DNA from: Forficula auricularia
Taxonomy: Eukaryota; Arthropoda; Insecta; Dermaptera; Forficulidae
Length of the DNA: 64,000 bases
NCBI GenBank assembly: GCA_024734495.1
Contig: JALMQS010000099.1
Location: 103,358,320-103,422,319 of the forward strand
Direction of reading: 5' to 3'
Position numbers and translations under genes: made by a program. The notes beneath the pieces were generated by a model. The model worked only from the letters and a program-made list of their open reading frames with translations, had not been told where the DNA came from and searched no databases. The stretch's first letter is position 1, and each line of letters starts with the position of its first letter. Below, one piece after another: positions 44,252-56,987 of this stretch.

Positions 44252-44676
44252 ATTGCATGAGTTTGTTTAATTGCATCAAGCAGAGGACAACCTCTTTGTT
44301 TCTCTTTATGAATCAACAACTCTGCTACTCTCGGCAAAATAAAAACTTTTCAAAGAATATAATCTACTGAATCCGAGCTATCATATATGTTTTTAATACA
44401 TGTCAGAAGAATTGTATTTACCCTCTCGAGAATGTAATAAAAACAGTTTAAAATGTAATAAATTCAGTTTAAATTCAGCAGAAGAGAGGATCTCGTGAAG
44501 AAGGACAGATATTATTTAATTATTAAGTAGGTACCGGAAATTAGATTATATTTTTCAAAACTCGCCGGTTTTCGGACATATTGATTTTTTTTTTAATTTT
44601 TTTAAATCGAGATTAGGAAAACAGAAATATCAACCAATTACTATTACTTATTTGTAATATTATCATAAAATAGTAA

Positions 44677-45221
44677 TCTATATATATAAAATTCTTTGCC
44701 CGATACACTCACTCACTCACTCATCAAAACAGCCAGAACCACTGGACATAGAAACATGAAATTTGGAGAGAATATTACAACTATGACATAGGGGCTCACT
44801 AAGAAAGGATTTTTCGAAATTCGACCCCTAAAGGGGTGAGAGGGGGGCAAATTTGTTTTCACTGATTATGCGATATCTCTTAAGCACGATAAAATATCTA
44901 GTTGCTTTTTACTTATAAAAATAAATATAAAAATTAGATTGGAAAAGTTTCATCTTAATTGAACAACGGTAACCCGTGGCGCAATGAGGTTGGAGTTTTT
45001 GAAAAATTCCAAAAATTGCAGTTTTTCATTTATAAAATGAAAATCACTCATCCTAGAAACTTGATTCTTATCTCATTTTATAGGAATTTTTGTTGGCTTG
45101 AATTTTACTTGAACCACTTTTTTGTTAAAACTTTTAAATTGTAGATATCCAGCATTTTCCAAGACATGACATGATCCGACCTCATTGTGGCACGGGATAC
45201 CGTTGTCCAATTAAGATGAAA
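44677..45221. repeat. Helitron-like fragment and palindromic fragment, unit 2 copies
   Basis: 44677-44901 corresponds to 30447-30670, and 44947-45221 to 30716-30990. Confidence 0.5.
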
Positions 45222-45701
45222 CATTCCTAATTTCTTTTTTAGCCTTTTGGCAACTATTAGGTGGTCAGCACCAAATTTCGAAGAGTGATTTATTGTGACC
45301 ACCTAATAAGCACAATCCAATTTTCCGCTAAATTGGTAAAAATTGCCTATCTTTGAAGATCATTTGTGACAAAACGGCTAAATTGATTTTAGGTTTTAAG
45401 TTGATATCCGTTGTGAAATTTTTTATGTTCTTTCATTTTGATAAAAATGAAATTTTCTGTCAGATTCATGGTTTTCGATTTATAAGCGAAATTCCGAAAA
45501 AAGTCCAAAATTTCTGTGGTTTTTAGGGCCTCAAAAATTATATATGAACTAAAATTCATATAGCTCTGTGTTTGGTGCTCAGACGATATGTCTGCCTCCT
45601 GGATGCAAATGTGGGCGATTGCCCCCTCCACCCCCGCTGGATCCGCCCTTGTACAGATAAAAGAAAAGAAAAATATTAATTATTTAATCTTTTTTTTTGT
45701 T

Positions 45702-45942
45702 TTTTTTTTTTAATGATATTGATGAGAAAAGGGGATACACCAGAATGTGGATCCCCTAAGGGCCTGTATGGGCTGGCCCCTCAATCGTGAAAAGAACAGA
45801 GCAGAAGGAAAAGAAGCCGGGATCACGAGCCAATCTCAGAAACTTAGATACAATTCAATATCCAATTTACTAAGGTTTTAGGGGCTTCGAGCAGTGGTAA
45901 ATTCTCCGCTCGATAATTTCGGTTAAATTTATCTCCCTCTTG
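45702..45942 (-). mobile_element. 5'-truncated SINE, unit 2 copy
   Basis: Same truncation point and tail as 31471-31711. Confidence 0.75.
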
Positions 45943-47394
45943 GAAAGAAGTAGAAGACGTACAAGTGGGAAAAGGAAGAAATACCATACAAGATATGATC
46001 AAGTACCTATTGTAATCGTGCATGAAAAAAAGTGTTTTTTTTTTGCTTCATTTTTTCAAAATATCTCAAAAAAGGCTGGAACTATTTTAATAAAAAAAAT
46101 TGAATAAAGCCAGGGCATTTTGGTCTACAAAAAAGCCCTCATGAGTAAACATCGAAAAAATTATATTTTTCGAGATATAAATTGTTTTATCAAAATGTCT
46201 GTTTAGTACTTTATCAAAGAAAGGTCTTTTGAATTTTATTATTTCTAATGTTAAGAAAGGACCAAAAGACTTTTGAATTTTGATGTCTAAATAGCTTATT
46301 TGAAATTTTAATGTAATGTTAAGAACATATTGAGGTCTAACGATTTTGTAAAATTTTAATATATTATTAAGAAAAAGGTTCATTGAAATTTTTAATCACT
46401 AAATGGATATCCCTTGAGTAGCTTATAGAGAGGTTTTTATCTTTTGAGCAAAGCTCTCAAATTCCAATGTCTAAACCAAAATTGGTTCATTGTTTGCCAC
46501 GTTGGCTACCTGTCAGCCCCTACCCCCACTCATCTACCAAGCTTTTGTTCTCCTGAGAGCACAACCAGAGACCTGAGAGAATAACCAGAGGGTCTCTCTG
46601 AAATTTTTACAGTTAGAGATTTTTAGAGAATTTTTTTTTTTAAATTTCATATCTCAAATTTAAAGTTCATTAAAAAAAAAAATGTTATAAATTCCCTGGC
46701 GATTTGGCCGCCGTTTTTTGGCCGTCTGCGTGCGACGCACGTGTTGCACTCCCGCCAGGCACGGGCCTCTTTGGGAGGGAGCGACCCCCTCCCCCCCCCC
46801 TGGATCCGCCCTTGTTTTTGACCCTTCGATTATTATTGGTAACCATTGCTGAAGACATGGAGGAATCTACTTAAAAATCAAAAATAACGATCGATTATTA
46901 TCTAATACTAGAGGAATAACCTTATTGCATTCCATTTTTGATGTTTTGACTATTAATGGCAACCTCTTCTGAAAACGTGAAAGAATCGACTTAAAATCAA
47001 AAAGACTTATTTCTTTTATGGCAAACAACTCAAGCTTGAAAGGGAGGTTTTTTATTATTTGAATAAAAGATTTCACTGTCGATGGTAAGAGAATTGATTT
47101 TATTTTAAGTTAAAAAATAAAATGAGTGATGGAGTCTTCTGGTTTTAAATAAAATAATTTTTAATTATTTCTAGAGACTATAGTTTTGAAGGCATTGCCT
47201 TCATCAAAAAACCTCCTTTTTTTTGCACACTTTTCGAATTTAACTATTATTTTTTAACAAAATAAAAATCCAATTTAATTTTCAATCAGGAGAGATAAAG
47301 AAGACCAGAAAAAGGATGTAGATATGCTTGTTTAAAATAAAAAACTTTTTTTTTAAACAGATATTAAAACACAAAAAAAATTTTAAGAAATAAA
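45943..47394. other. Noncoding part of unit 2
   Basis: Counterpart of 31712-33167, nearly base-identical, with an extra A in a run near 46874. No gene supported. Confidence 0.5.
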
Positions 47395-47935
47395 TAAAAA
47401 CCGACTTCAAAAAATAATTTTTAAGAAAAAATAAAAACCGACTTCAAAAAATTAAATGCAACAAATAAAATACACTAAAAGGTATAAAATAATTATTATC
47501 TTATTTAGTTACAACTAAACGACGAAATATTAACATGAAATTACTTTTTGAAGTCGGTGCCAAACAAACTATACCTATAAGCGATCGTACCCGCCAAAAC
47601 GTACTAAGTAAGATCCGTCGAGTGCGATTCATAAAAGGTATATATTTGGCACCAACTTCAAAAAGTAATTTCATGTTAATATTTCGTCGTTTAGTTGTAA
47701 CTAAATAAGATAATAATTATTTTATACCTTTTAGTGTATTTTATTTGTTGCATTTAATTTTTTGAAGTCGGTTTTTATTTTTTTATTTTTCTATTTTTAG
47801 TGATGTCATTAATAGTGATCATATCATCAGAACTTGACCAAATTAATATGACACCATCCCTAAGACACCCCCTTTCGGATAAAAAAAGAACCATCGAAAT
47901 CGGTTCATAAACAAAGAGGTTAGGTCTAAACAAAC
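47395..47935. repeat. GAAGTCGGTT palindrome and half body, unit 2 copy
   Basis: Counterpart of 33168-33703, ending at CTAAACAAAC before the hAT-like element. Confidence 0.75.
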
Positions 47936-50920
47936 CAGGGAGGTAGGGAGGGAAGGCTAGCTCGAGAAAGTGTCTCCACCTGACGTCACCAGCCGCCATC
48001 TTGCAATTGGAAAGAATAGAGAATGCCCATAAGAGCAATGCTAATATTTATATAGTTTAAACTATATATCTTTAAATAAAAAGGTTCTTAAATAGAACAT
48101 ATATATAAATAAATATTCAAAAATGTTATTTCTTAGATCTGCAATGAATTTAAATAGCTACTTTCAGTAAAAATTTGATAAAACAAAAGAGCGCACTCGT
48201 ACCCATTATTAGGTAGATTTCGAAGAATATATGTGTATGTATGTATCCCAATTTTGTATGTGCGCTGCAGGCCGCAACATTCAACCGATTGCAATAAAAT
48301 TTGGCTCTAAATTCAGTCTTGATGTAAACAAGAACGGAGTAGTTTTTGGTGACTTCAGCCCCAAAGGGTTGCAAATGGTGGGTGATTGAAATCTTAAAAA
48401 ATTCATGACAACGTTAATATGCCTGATACCAATTTGGTTGCAGATACCTAATATTCTGATAATTAACCTCTACAACTTTTGTCTGAAATTTTTTTATAGG
48501 AACAGTCTAAAAGGGGGCAGAACAATAGGGTTCGAAATCTAATCTAAACTGAAGGGAGGGTTCCTTCGTAAAAGATTAAATATTTTTTTATTAAATACTA
48601 AATATAAGGGCAGTCAGTGTACAGAAAAGTTCCAAAAATCCAAGCTATTCCAACTCTCTACGAGTCAGGCATATCTCCCCAAAAGTCGGAAAATAGCCAG
48701 AGTCACACCTATTCCTAAAAAAGGAGACACATCACAAATCTCTAATTACAGGCCTATCTCGATCACCTCTGTTCTTTCCAAATTAATGAATCTAGTCGTA
48801 AACCAACACGTCCTTCATCACTTAGAAAACAATAAATTAATTCACGATAGGCAATATGGATTCAGACAAAATCGTTCCACAGGCGACATCTTAACCTATG
48901 TCACCTACACCTCGAACAATACTCTAGAGGCCGGAAAAGAAACCTTCGCTGTAGCCCTTGATATCTCCAAAGCTTTTGACCAGGTTTGGCACAAAAATCT
49001 TCTTGCCAAACTGCCAGCCTTTGGATTCACACCAACACTTCGCAAATGGATAGAAAGCTTTCTGACAAACCGAAGTATAAAAGTTGTGGTGGATGGAACA
49101 TCATCTGAATCGTTCTCCACAAACTCTGGTGTTCCCCAAGGCTCTGTAATCTCCTCCACACTCTTCCTTATTTATATAAACGACCTTATTCGATCAAACG
49201 GCAAACCCCACTCATTGTTACGCCGACGATAGCACTCTACACTGCAAACCCTCTCTCCCGAATAATCGAATCAATATTGCCTCCTCAATTACTCTCGACC
49301 TAGACAAACTGAAATAAATGAGGCTCTCAAAATTTAGTTAACTTCAATTCAAATAAGACTCAATGTTGTCTAATTTCTAGGCGCGAAAATAGAGATTTCC
49401 TGATATTCACTTCGATTCGAATACCCTGAAAATGTGTGACAGCCTATCCATGTTGGGCGTCTCTGTCGCATCTGACCTGTCTTGGAATGAACACATCTCC
49501 TCTGTGGCGAAATCTGCAGCAGGGAAGATTGGCTTCTTATTCAGGTCCAAGCGATTTTACAAACCCCCACAACTTCTCACCATCTACAAGGCCCAAATCC
49601 GCCCCTGTCTCGAATACGGCTCTCATCTGTGGAGAGGGGCCTCAAAATATTCTCTTGCTACCTGGATGCAATTCAGAAACGAGCCGTCAGGCTAATTGAC
49701 GATTCTACCCTCACCACGACTCCCTCGACTCACTGGCTCATCGAAGAGATGTCTCTGCCCTTTCCCTTTTCTATAGATACTATCACGGCAGGTGCTCTGA
49801 TGAGATAAAATCAATAATTCCCCCAAAGCATGCTTTGCACGCAGCACACGTTTTGCCGACTCCCAACACTCTTTCGCGGTCAAATTGGAAAAGTGCCGGA
49901 CCACTTCATTCGCGAATACATATATCCCCATGACTTCAAGGAACTGGAACTCTCTCCCAACCTCTATCTTTCCCAGCACCTATAATCTTCAAACCTTCAA
50001 AACCAGAGTGCATAGACACCTACGTCTACACCCTCTCACTTAATCAACTTTCTCTTCTCTTCGGTAATGCAAGGGTCTTTCGAGATCCATAGGAGCTACA
50101 TCTTTACTGGTGCACCCTTCTTGCATTCAAGTTGCATTTAAAAAAAAAAAAAAAAAAGAACAAGGGTTCGAAATCTAATCTAAATGAAGGGAGGGTTCCT
50201 TCGTAAAAGATTAAATATGTTTTATTAAATACTAAATATAAGGGAGGAAATAGGTGTATGGTAAAGTTATATGGATGAGCAAATCAGTTTTATTTATTTA
50301 TTAAACCAATGTTTTTACACAATTCAAAAGATTAAAATTAATAAAGTTATAAAACAAATAAAAAATTTAAATATATACTATAAAAATACCAAAAATATAG
50401 TTTTTTAAATCAGGTACAATTGTAGATAAAGTAAAAAGCCGAAAAACAATTAAACACATGAATGGGTTATTCAACAATTTTTAAATACATATTATAAAAA
50501 TAACTAAAATATAGTTTTTAAATCAGGTACAATTGTAAGAAAATTTTGACGAATTAATATTTGGAACACGAGAAATAGAATAAATACCCATAAAGTGCAA
50601 TCAATTAAACTAACTCTAGTGTCAAAAAACTTGAAACTAGTTTATTGTTTAAAGGAAAATTAAAATATATACAGTCTAATCTAAAACATAAACAATTTTA
50701 ATAAAAAACAAAAAAATATATGAAGAAAATCAAACTTGTATTTTATCACTGTTAATAATAAAAAGAACTGTCTTAAAGATGGATACTATTAACATACGTT
50801 CAGATGGGAAGAGAAGGTTTTGACCAATCCAAGATGCGGCTGGAGAGGAAATGCCTGTCCTGACTGGAGACACCCCCACTCCTGCTTTTCTAGCTTAGCT
50901 GTTCCTCCTTAGCTCCTTGA
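47936..50920. mobile_element. hAT-like element, unit 2 copy
   Basis: Same ends, same AAACAAAC flank and same internal LINE as 33704-36683. The right part has many small indels against unit 1, for example around 50425 and 50825. Confidence 0.7.
48611..50156 (+). mobile_element. LINE family B, unit 2 copy, more damaged
   Basis: Same element and same 92-bp flanking repeats (48519-48610, 50157-50244) as 34380-35920. The first RT half is open here (48786-49232, QYGFRQNRSTGDIL to FLIYINDL), where unit 1 has frameshifts. The YADD half is broken here by indels near 49190, 49312, 49400, 49662 and 49716. Confidence 0.85.
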
Positions 50921-50924
50921 AAAC

Positions 50925-52645
50925 AAACCCAATAAAAAGTTCTAATACCTATGGAAAAAAATCGAAAAAAAAAATGGGACCTAATCGGAAGCTAGACTGG
51001 ACCGCAATGCAAAAAAAAATTTCAAAAATCGGTTGACAATTGGCGGAGATATGAGCTAACATAGGCACAAAAAAAAAAAAAAAAAAAATTCAGTCGAATA
51101 GAGAACCTCCTCGTTTTTTGAGTGTCGGTTAAAAATTAAATGCAACAAATAAAATACAACTAAAAGGTATAAAATAATTATTGTCTTATTTAGTTACAAC
51201 TAAACGACGAAATATTAACACGAAATTACTTTTTGAAGTCGGTGCCAAACATATACCTTTTATGAATCGCACTCGACAGATCTTTACTTAGTACGTTTGT
51301 GAGGATATGCTCGTCTTATAGGTATAGTTTGTTTGGTACCGAATTCAAAAAGTAATTTCGTGTTAATATTTCGTCGTTTAGTTGTAACTAAATAAGATAA
51401 TAATTATTTTATACCTTTTAGTGTATTTTTAACCGACTTCAAAAAGGAGGAGGTTCTCTATTCGACTGAATTTTTTTTTTTTTTTTTTTTTTTTTTGTGC
51501 CTATGTTACCTCATATCTCCGCCAATTGTCAACCGATTTTGAAAATTTTTTTTGCATTGGGTCCAGTCTAGCTTCCGATTGGTCCCATTTTTTTTTCGAT
51601 TTTTTTCCATAGGTATTAGACCTTTTTTATTAGGTTTGTTTAGACCTAACCTCTTTGTTTATGAACCGATTTCGATGGTTCTTTTTTTATCCGAAAGGGG
51701 GTGTCTTAGGGATGGTGTCATATTAATTTGGTCAAGTTCTGATGATATGATCACTATTAATGACATCACTAAAAAGAGAAAAATAAAAATAATTTTTAAG
51801 AAAAAATAAAAACCGACTTCAAAAAATTAAATGCAACAAATAAAATACACTAAAAGGTATAAAATAATTATTATCTTATTTAGTTACAACTAAACGACGA
51901 AATATTAACACGAAATTACTTTTTGAAGTCGGTGCCAAACATATACCTTTTATGAATCGCACTCGACGGATCTTACTTAGTACGTTTGTAGGATATGCTC
52001 GCTTATAGGTATAGTTTGTTTGGTACCGAATTCAAAAAGTAATTTCGTGTTAATATTTCGTCGTTTAGTTGTAACTAAATAAGATAATAATTATTTTATA
52101 CCTTTTAGTGTATTTTATTTGTTGCATTTAATTTTTTGAAGTCAGTTTTTATTTTTTCTTAAAAATTATTTTTTATTTGTTGAATTTAATTTTTTGAAGT
52201 CGGTTTTTATTTTTTTCTTAAAAATTTTTATTTTTCTCTTTTTAGTGATGTTATTAATAGTGATCATATCATCAGAACTTGACCAAATTAATATGACACC
52301 ATCCCTAAGACACCCCCTTTCGGAGAAAAAAAGAACCATCGAAATCGGTTCATAAACAAAGAGGTTAGGTCTAAACAAACCTAATAAAAAAGGTCTAATA
52401 CCTATGAAAAAAAATCGAAAAAAAAGGGACCAATCGGAAGCTAGACTGGACCCAATGCAAAAAAAATTTTGAAAATCGGTTGACAATTGGCGGAGATATG
52501 AGGTAACATAGGCACAACAAAAAAAAAAAAAAAAAAAATTCAGTCGAATAGAGAACCTCCTCCTTTTTTGTGGTCGGTTAATAAAATGAAGCTTATGAGG
52601 GTTTATTCCTACCAGGAATACGCTCGGCATCCATTTCAATGGAAG
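50925..52645. repeat. Array of GAAGTCGGTT modules, unit 2 copy
   Basis: Counterpart of 36692-38426 with scattered one-base indels, mostly before 51500. Confidence 0.75.
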
Positions 52646-53719
52646 CCCTATAAAACTTCTTCCACGTTCAATGCATAAATTAAGACCATTTCAATTCTGT
52701 CTTCAACAAAAAATGCTTCATTTTTATTATGGAAATACAAATATAACTATCCACTGGATTGACACGAGAAATAAACTTTTTTAAAGTCAAGAATTTTAAG
52801 TAGTTTTTTAAATAGAAAATAATCTCTTAAATCTGTGTATAATAAAGTTTTAATATCATTGTAAACACTTATTTTCATTGTTGTTACTTTTTGATTTAAT
52901 AATTATTTATTTAATAATTAATAATTTAATGATTATTATTTAATAATTAAGTTAAATAATGGTTAAAAATTATTATTAAGAGTTTTTTTTTAGATCTAAT
53001 TGATTCATGTATTTTGTTTATTTGATGTCGTATAAAAATAGTTCTTATGAAAGTTGTTCATTTTTTTTGTAGGTTAAGTAGACGTAACTAATAATATAGA
53101 GTTTATAGAGTTAATACAGAAGTTTACCTTGAAATACCCTTGAAAGCTTGTTCTACGTCGAGAAACAATAGCGTAGTTTAGTTTCCCCCTCTTATAAATG
53201 AACTTTTATTTGAAACATTTTTTCATATTATGCACTGTTTTTGAGTTATAACGCTGTCTCAAGATAAAAAACTTACCCGGTATATATATAAGAAAATTAA
53301 CTTGACTATTTCAACTTAGAAATATATATAAATTCGGAGATTATTATTTTCAGTTAATATTTGACAAAAATCCTCTGCATTCGATTCGCGATTGAATCAA
53401 ATACAGGAAACTTATGATTAAATTCAACTACTTATTTTTCGATTATTTTTCTAAATTTACAATCAAATGAAATTAAAAATAAACTGATGTGCCTACCGGA
53501 TGATTTTATCATAAGACCTGCCCCTTCTCATTTAATAACATTTTGAATAACTTTTTAAAAATAGTATAAACACAAGTTAAAAATTTAATCTCCCCTTTTG
53601 TTTAATATTTTTCTAAGATTTAAGATTTGGGTGCGGGGTTCCTAATCCTTGGCCAGGCCTAACGTGAAATGCCGAATTCCACTCCATTGTTAAAAAGCCC
53701 TTTCAAATTTGGGTTCTTT
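52646..53719. other. AT-rich end segment of unit 2
   Basis: Counterpart of 38427-39502. No gene supported. Confidence 0.5.
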
Positions 53720-53893
53720 AGAGCTTAGACTAGGCCGATGGGTGATCAGCGATTGGAAGTAGGTGTACACCTCTTTGGAAGTATTTTGGAAGTACGGGGA
53801 ATTATTTGAAAGTGCTTGGAAATATTTGAAAGTACAAGTGGAAATAGGTGTAGAGCATATTAGGTCCCGGTTCACCTCTCGGTTTAAACTCTG
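53720..53893. mobile_element. MITE of the CCGAGNGGTGAAC family, unit 2 copy
   Basis: As 39503-39676 with a few substitutions. Confidence 0.6.
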
Positions 53894-54008
53894 TTGGTAA
53901 AGAGAGTACGTTCAGAAAGGAAGGCAGCCTCTCAGGAGAACAATAGTAGGAGGAGTGGGGGAGGATTCTTAGAGAGGGTACCAATTTTGGTTTTCCTGCC
54001 TGGCTCAC

Positions 54009-54187
54009 AATTCATTTGGCTATTCATCTGAAAACATTCAATTTTCCAGATACCAAACGTAAGTACCATGCTTTACAATTATTTATTTGTTAAAGCAGAA
54101 CTTTATTAATACTACTAATACTACTCCAATCTCAAATTTATTTTCATTACTGATTCATGGATAATTGCTTTTTCTCGTTAGACAATA
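54009..54187 (+). repeat. Start of a third tandem unit, 179 bp only
   Basis: Identical in length and nearly in sequence to 25566-25744. Homology stops exactly where the GGGTGTTCCG element begins in units 1 and 2; after GACAATA the sequence becomes unique (ACAAAAATTGCAC). Confidence 0.85.
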
Positions 54188-54598
54188 ACAAAAATTGCAC
54201 TTGTAGATTCTTCATATTGAGATTAAGAGCTGACTATATTTTGGTTGAAATCAAACCAAAAGTTAAGGGGGGGGGGTCTTCAAAAACTAAAATGATAAAA
54301 TTTTCAAACTAAAAAAAGCAATATAAAAAAATGCAATTTACTTTAAAAAAGACCTCTAATAAAAAAGAATAATTATTTATTTCATTTCTTTCGGGGCCAA
54401 AATTAGGTTTGGTATGAAGGGGGGGGGGGGGGGTTAAAATAATTTAAAATAATAACATTTTTAAACAAAAATCGATATAGCATATATTTCTAATAGAATA
54501 GTCTCATAATTAAAATGGGATATTATTAATTCCTAATGGCCCCAAAACTAAGAGGTGGGGAGGTTCTTCTTAAATAATTAAAATGATTTTATTAAATA
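54188..54598. other. AT-rich DNA with two G-runs
   Basis: G-runs at about 54270 and 54419. From about 54518 on it resembles the region around the 92-bp repeat in the hAT-like element (AGGTTCTTC, TTTTATTAAATAC), so it is a diverged relative of that element. Confidence 0.4.
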
Positions 54599-55201
54599 CT
54601 AGCTTCAAGGTCCGCCTTCGGCTGGACCCCCATGTGGCTGTTTTATTGATGTTTTATACACGTGTTGGCTGAAACTTTTTACTTTTTTCTACCCTATTAA
54701 AGACGGTTTTCAGAATTTTTTTCAAATTTTTTCACCCAACCCAAAAGAAGTTAGGAATTTTTGAAAAAAATAGCTTTTTTTAAATAATCATAACTCTTTC
54801 AGAAATTTAGTTATCATGACGATTTTTTTTTAATTTTTGGTTTTAAATGCACTTTAAAAAAATAGATAGTTTTTTTAAATATTTGTTACAGTATTAAATT
54901 CTTCTTCAACGATAATGTAGTTAGAGCTATTGAGAATAAATGACACTCAAAAATCTGACAAACAGGGGCGCTAACACATGTTTAGTTCTTTTATTGTTTG
55001 GCAAGCTATGTTGGCTAACCTGAATTTTTTTTTGTTTTTCCTGAATTTTCCAATTTTCCGGGCAACTTTTCCAATTTTTTTTTTTACGTATTAACCTGAA
55101 TTGGACTTTTACGAACATTTAAAAAAAAATTAGGCAAATCGGTCCAGGCATTTGAGAGATCTGCGCTTACAAAAAACAGAAATTCATTTTGATTATATAG
55201 A
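54599..55201 (-). mobile_element. Nonautonomous Helitron, minus strand
   Basis: On the minus strand it starts TCTATATAATCAAAATGAAT after an A and ends with hairpin GGTCCAGCCGAAGGCGGACC, TTGAAG and CTAG before a T. Joining the flanks gives TTTTATTAAATA plus TTAAATATAAG, matching the uninterrupted TTTTATTAAATACTAAATAT in the related hAT-like element. 603 bp, noncoding. Confidence 0.75.
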
Positions 55202-55699
55202 TTAAATATAAGAGATGGACCAGGTGTAGGTATAGTAATTTTACGTGGATAGCCATATCAGCTTGTTTTATTTAAATTATTTATTGTTTATTTAATCAAC
55301 CCCCATGTTTTGTTTTGATTCAACCAAATAATTCATTTTTTTCAACGATCTATTATCTATTAATAATTATTATCTTTCATCAATTTCTTAAAAAGGTTTC
55401 TTTTAACAAATGGTAACCAGATTATAAAGTACATTGAATTTAATGAAAAATGGTGAAAAATGGTTTAAAAATCGATTCAAAAAAAATAAGAAGTTGCAAA
55501 ACAATATTTTTATATATGGTATAATTCTGGTGATGAGTATTGAGATATATCTCAGGCCTCTTGGAGAAATAGGTGGCGCTTCTCTTATAAATAAAAATCT
55601 TTTTCCTTTGAGTTGAAAACAAATTTGTTTATTTGGTATTATTATAAAAAAATTGATACAATTTCAGCAAAAACTCTTTGCCATCTTCTTCAGTCTATA

Positions 55700-56362
55700 G
55701 AGTTTAGGGAAAGCGGTGTTGGTTTATAGTGAAACATATTAAACACACCAATTATTTAACGGGTTATAGTGGTGTTTCACAAAGTGGAAATAAAATTAAA
55801 AAAAATTAAAAAATCTTTTAAATTATTTTGGAGATCTCTATACATATTTCGGGCTATGATCAGCAGGTTTAACAGAAAACTGAATATAAAATTTTTACAT
55901 TGTATCGATGTTATTATAGTACAGGGCGAGTGGAGGGGTGAGCCAATGGGCGTTGAAAGAATTTGAGTGGTTGAATTTAAAGGTATGTGGAAGGGAGAAT
56001 CCTATACAAATAAATTTCGAACAAAGACATCCTATTTGAAATGTACCTGACTTTGACCAGACAATTGGTTCAATACCCATTTTCTCCCTTCCACATACCT
56101 TTAAATTCAACCACTCAAATTCTTTCAACGCCCATTGGCTCACCCTCCTCCACTCGCCCTGTACTATAATAACATCGATACAATGTAAAAATTTTATATT
56201 CAATTTTCTGTTAAACCTCCTGATGAAGGGTTCATAGCCCGAAATATGTATAGAGATAAATAAAAAAAATCTCCAAAATAATTTAAAAGATTTTTTAATT
56301 TTTTTAATTTTATTTCCACTTTGTGAAACACCACTATAACCTGTTAAATAATTCCTGTGATT
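55700..56362. mobile_element. Palindromic Penelope-like insertion, TTCAGTCTATA duplication
   Basis: Arms of about 260 bp (55745-56001 against 56084-56352), loop about 80. Flanked by TTCAGTCTATA at 55689-55699 and 56363-56373. The right arm keeps a hammerhead-like motif; the left arm has lost 8 bases of it (CTGATCATAGCCC). Confidence 0.65.
56214..56256 (+). ncRNA. Hammerhead-like ribozyme motif
   Basis: CTGATGA (56220-56226), one unpaired A, a GGG/CCC stem II with loop UUCAUAG, then GAAA and a short AUA-UG-UAU stem III, followed by A and GAG that can pair with CUC before the core as stem I. Penelope-like elements are known to carry hammerheads of this minimal kind. The unpaired A before stem II departs from the consensus. 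Confidence 0.5.
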
Positions 56363-56428
56363 TTCAGTCTATAATAAACATAGAAAAAAACGCAATGGAT
56401 GTACAAGCATTCATATATAAATGAGTAA

Positions 56429-56935
56429 ATATAAAAATTCTCTACATAATGTAAACTTGAAATAATACAAAATACAACAATTAAAAACTTCGAATCCATC
56501 AACTACAAATTAAAAAACTCAAAAATCCAAAAATTGTCAATAGGTGAAGTTATTATTACCTCGTTTTTACAGATCCAATTACTTTAAAAAAAAACCTCCC
56601 ATTTTCACCAATGACGCGTTTACAAATGCTTTCTCAAACAATGCAACATCCCCCTTTTTATTTTTAATTGAATAAAGCTGAGTGACAGTTGTTTTTTGGA
56701 CTCTACTTATGCCTTGTTTGAGAAAGCATTTCCAAGCGCGTCATTAAGTAGAAATGAGAAGGTTTTTTTAAATGTAACTACTTGAATCTGTAAAAACGAG
56801 GTAATGAAAACTTCAACTCATGACAACTTTTGAATTTTTGAGTTTTTTTTAATTTGAAGGATTCGAGGTTTTTAATTGTTGTGTTTTGCTTTATTTCAAG
56901 TTTACATTATGTAAATAAGTTTTGTATTTAATAAT
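56429..56935. repeat. Palindrome inside the nested complex
   Basis: TAATGTAAACTTGAAATA at the left is mirrored by TTTCAAGTTTACATTATG at the right. CCTCGTTTTTACAGAT and ATCTGTAAAAACGAGG, and GCTTTCTCAAACAATG against TTGTTTGAGAAAGC, are further matched pairs. Confidence 0.7.
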
Positions 56936-56987
56936 TTATATATATTATGAATATTTTGATTATTTATGTCCATCGATTAAATTAATA

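Larger units (their letters stand above)
39790..54008 (+). repeat. Tandem duplication, unit 2 (14,219 bp)
   Basis: Second full unit, collinear with 25566-39789. Identity is essentially complete over about 40450-43160 and 43510-48600, and clearly lower at 43168-43505 and from about 49200 onward, where small indels are frequent. Confidence 0.9.

Noticed and set aside
55835..55880. Hammerhead motif in the left arm of 55700-56362
   Set aside because: Eight bases of the core and stem II are deleted, so the CTGATGA box is incomplete.
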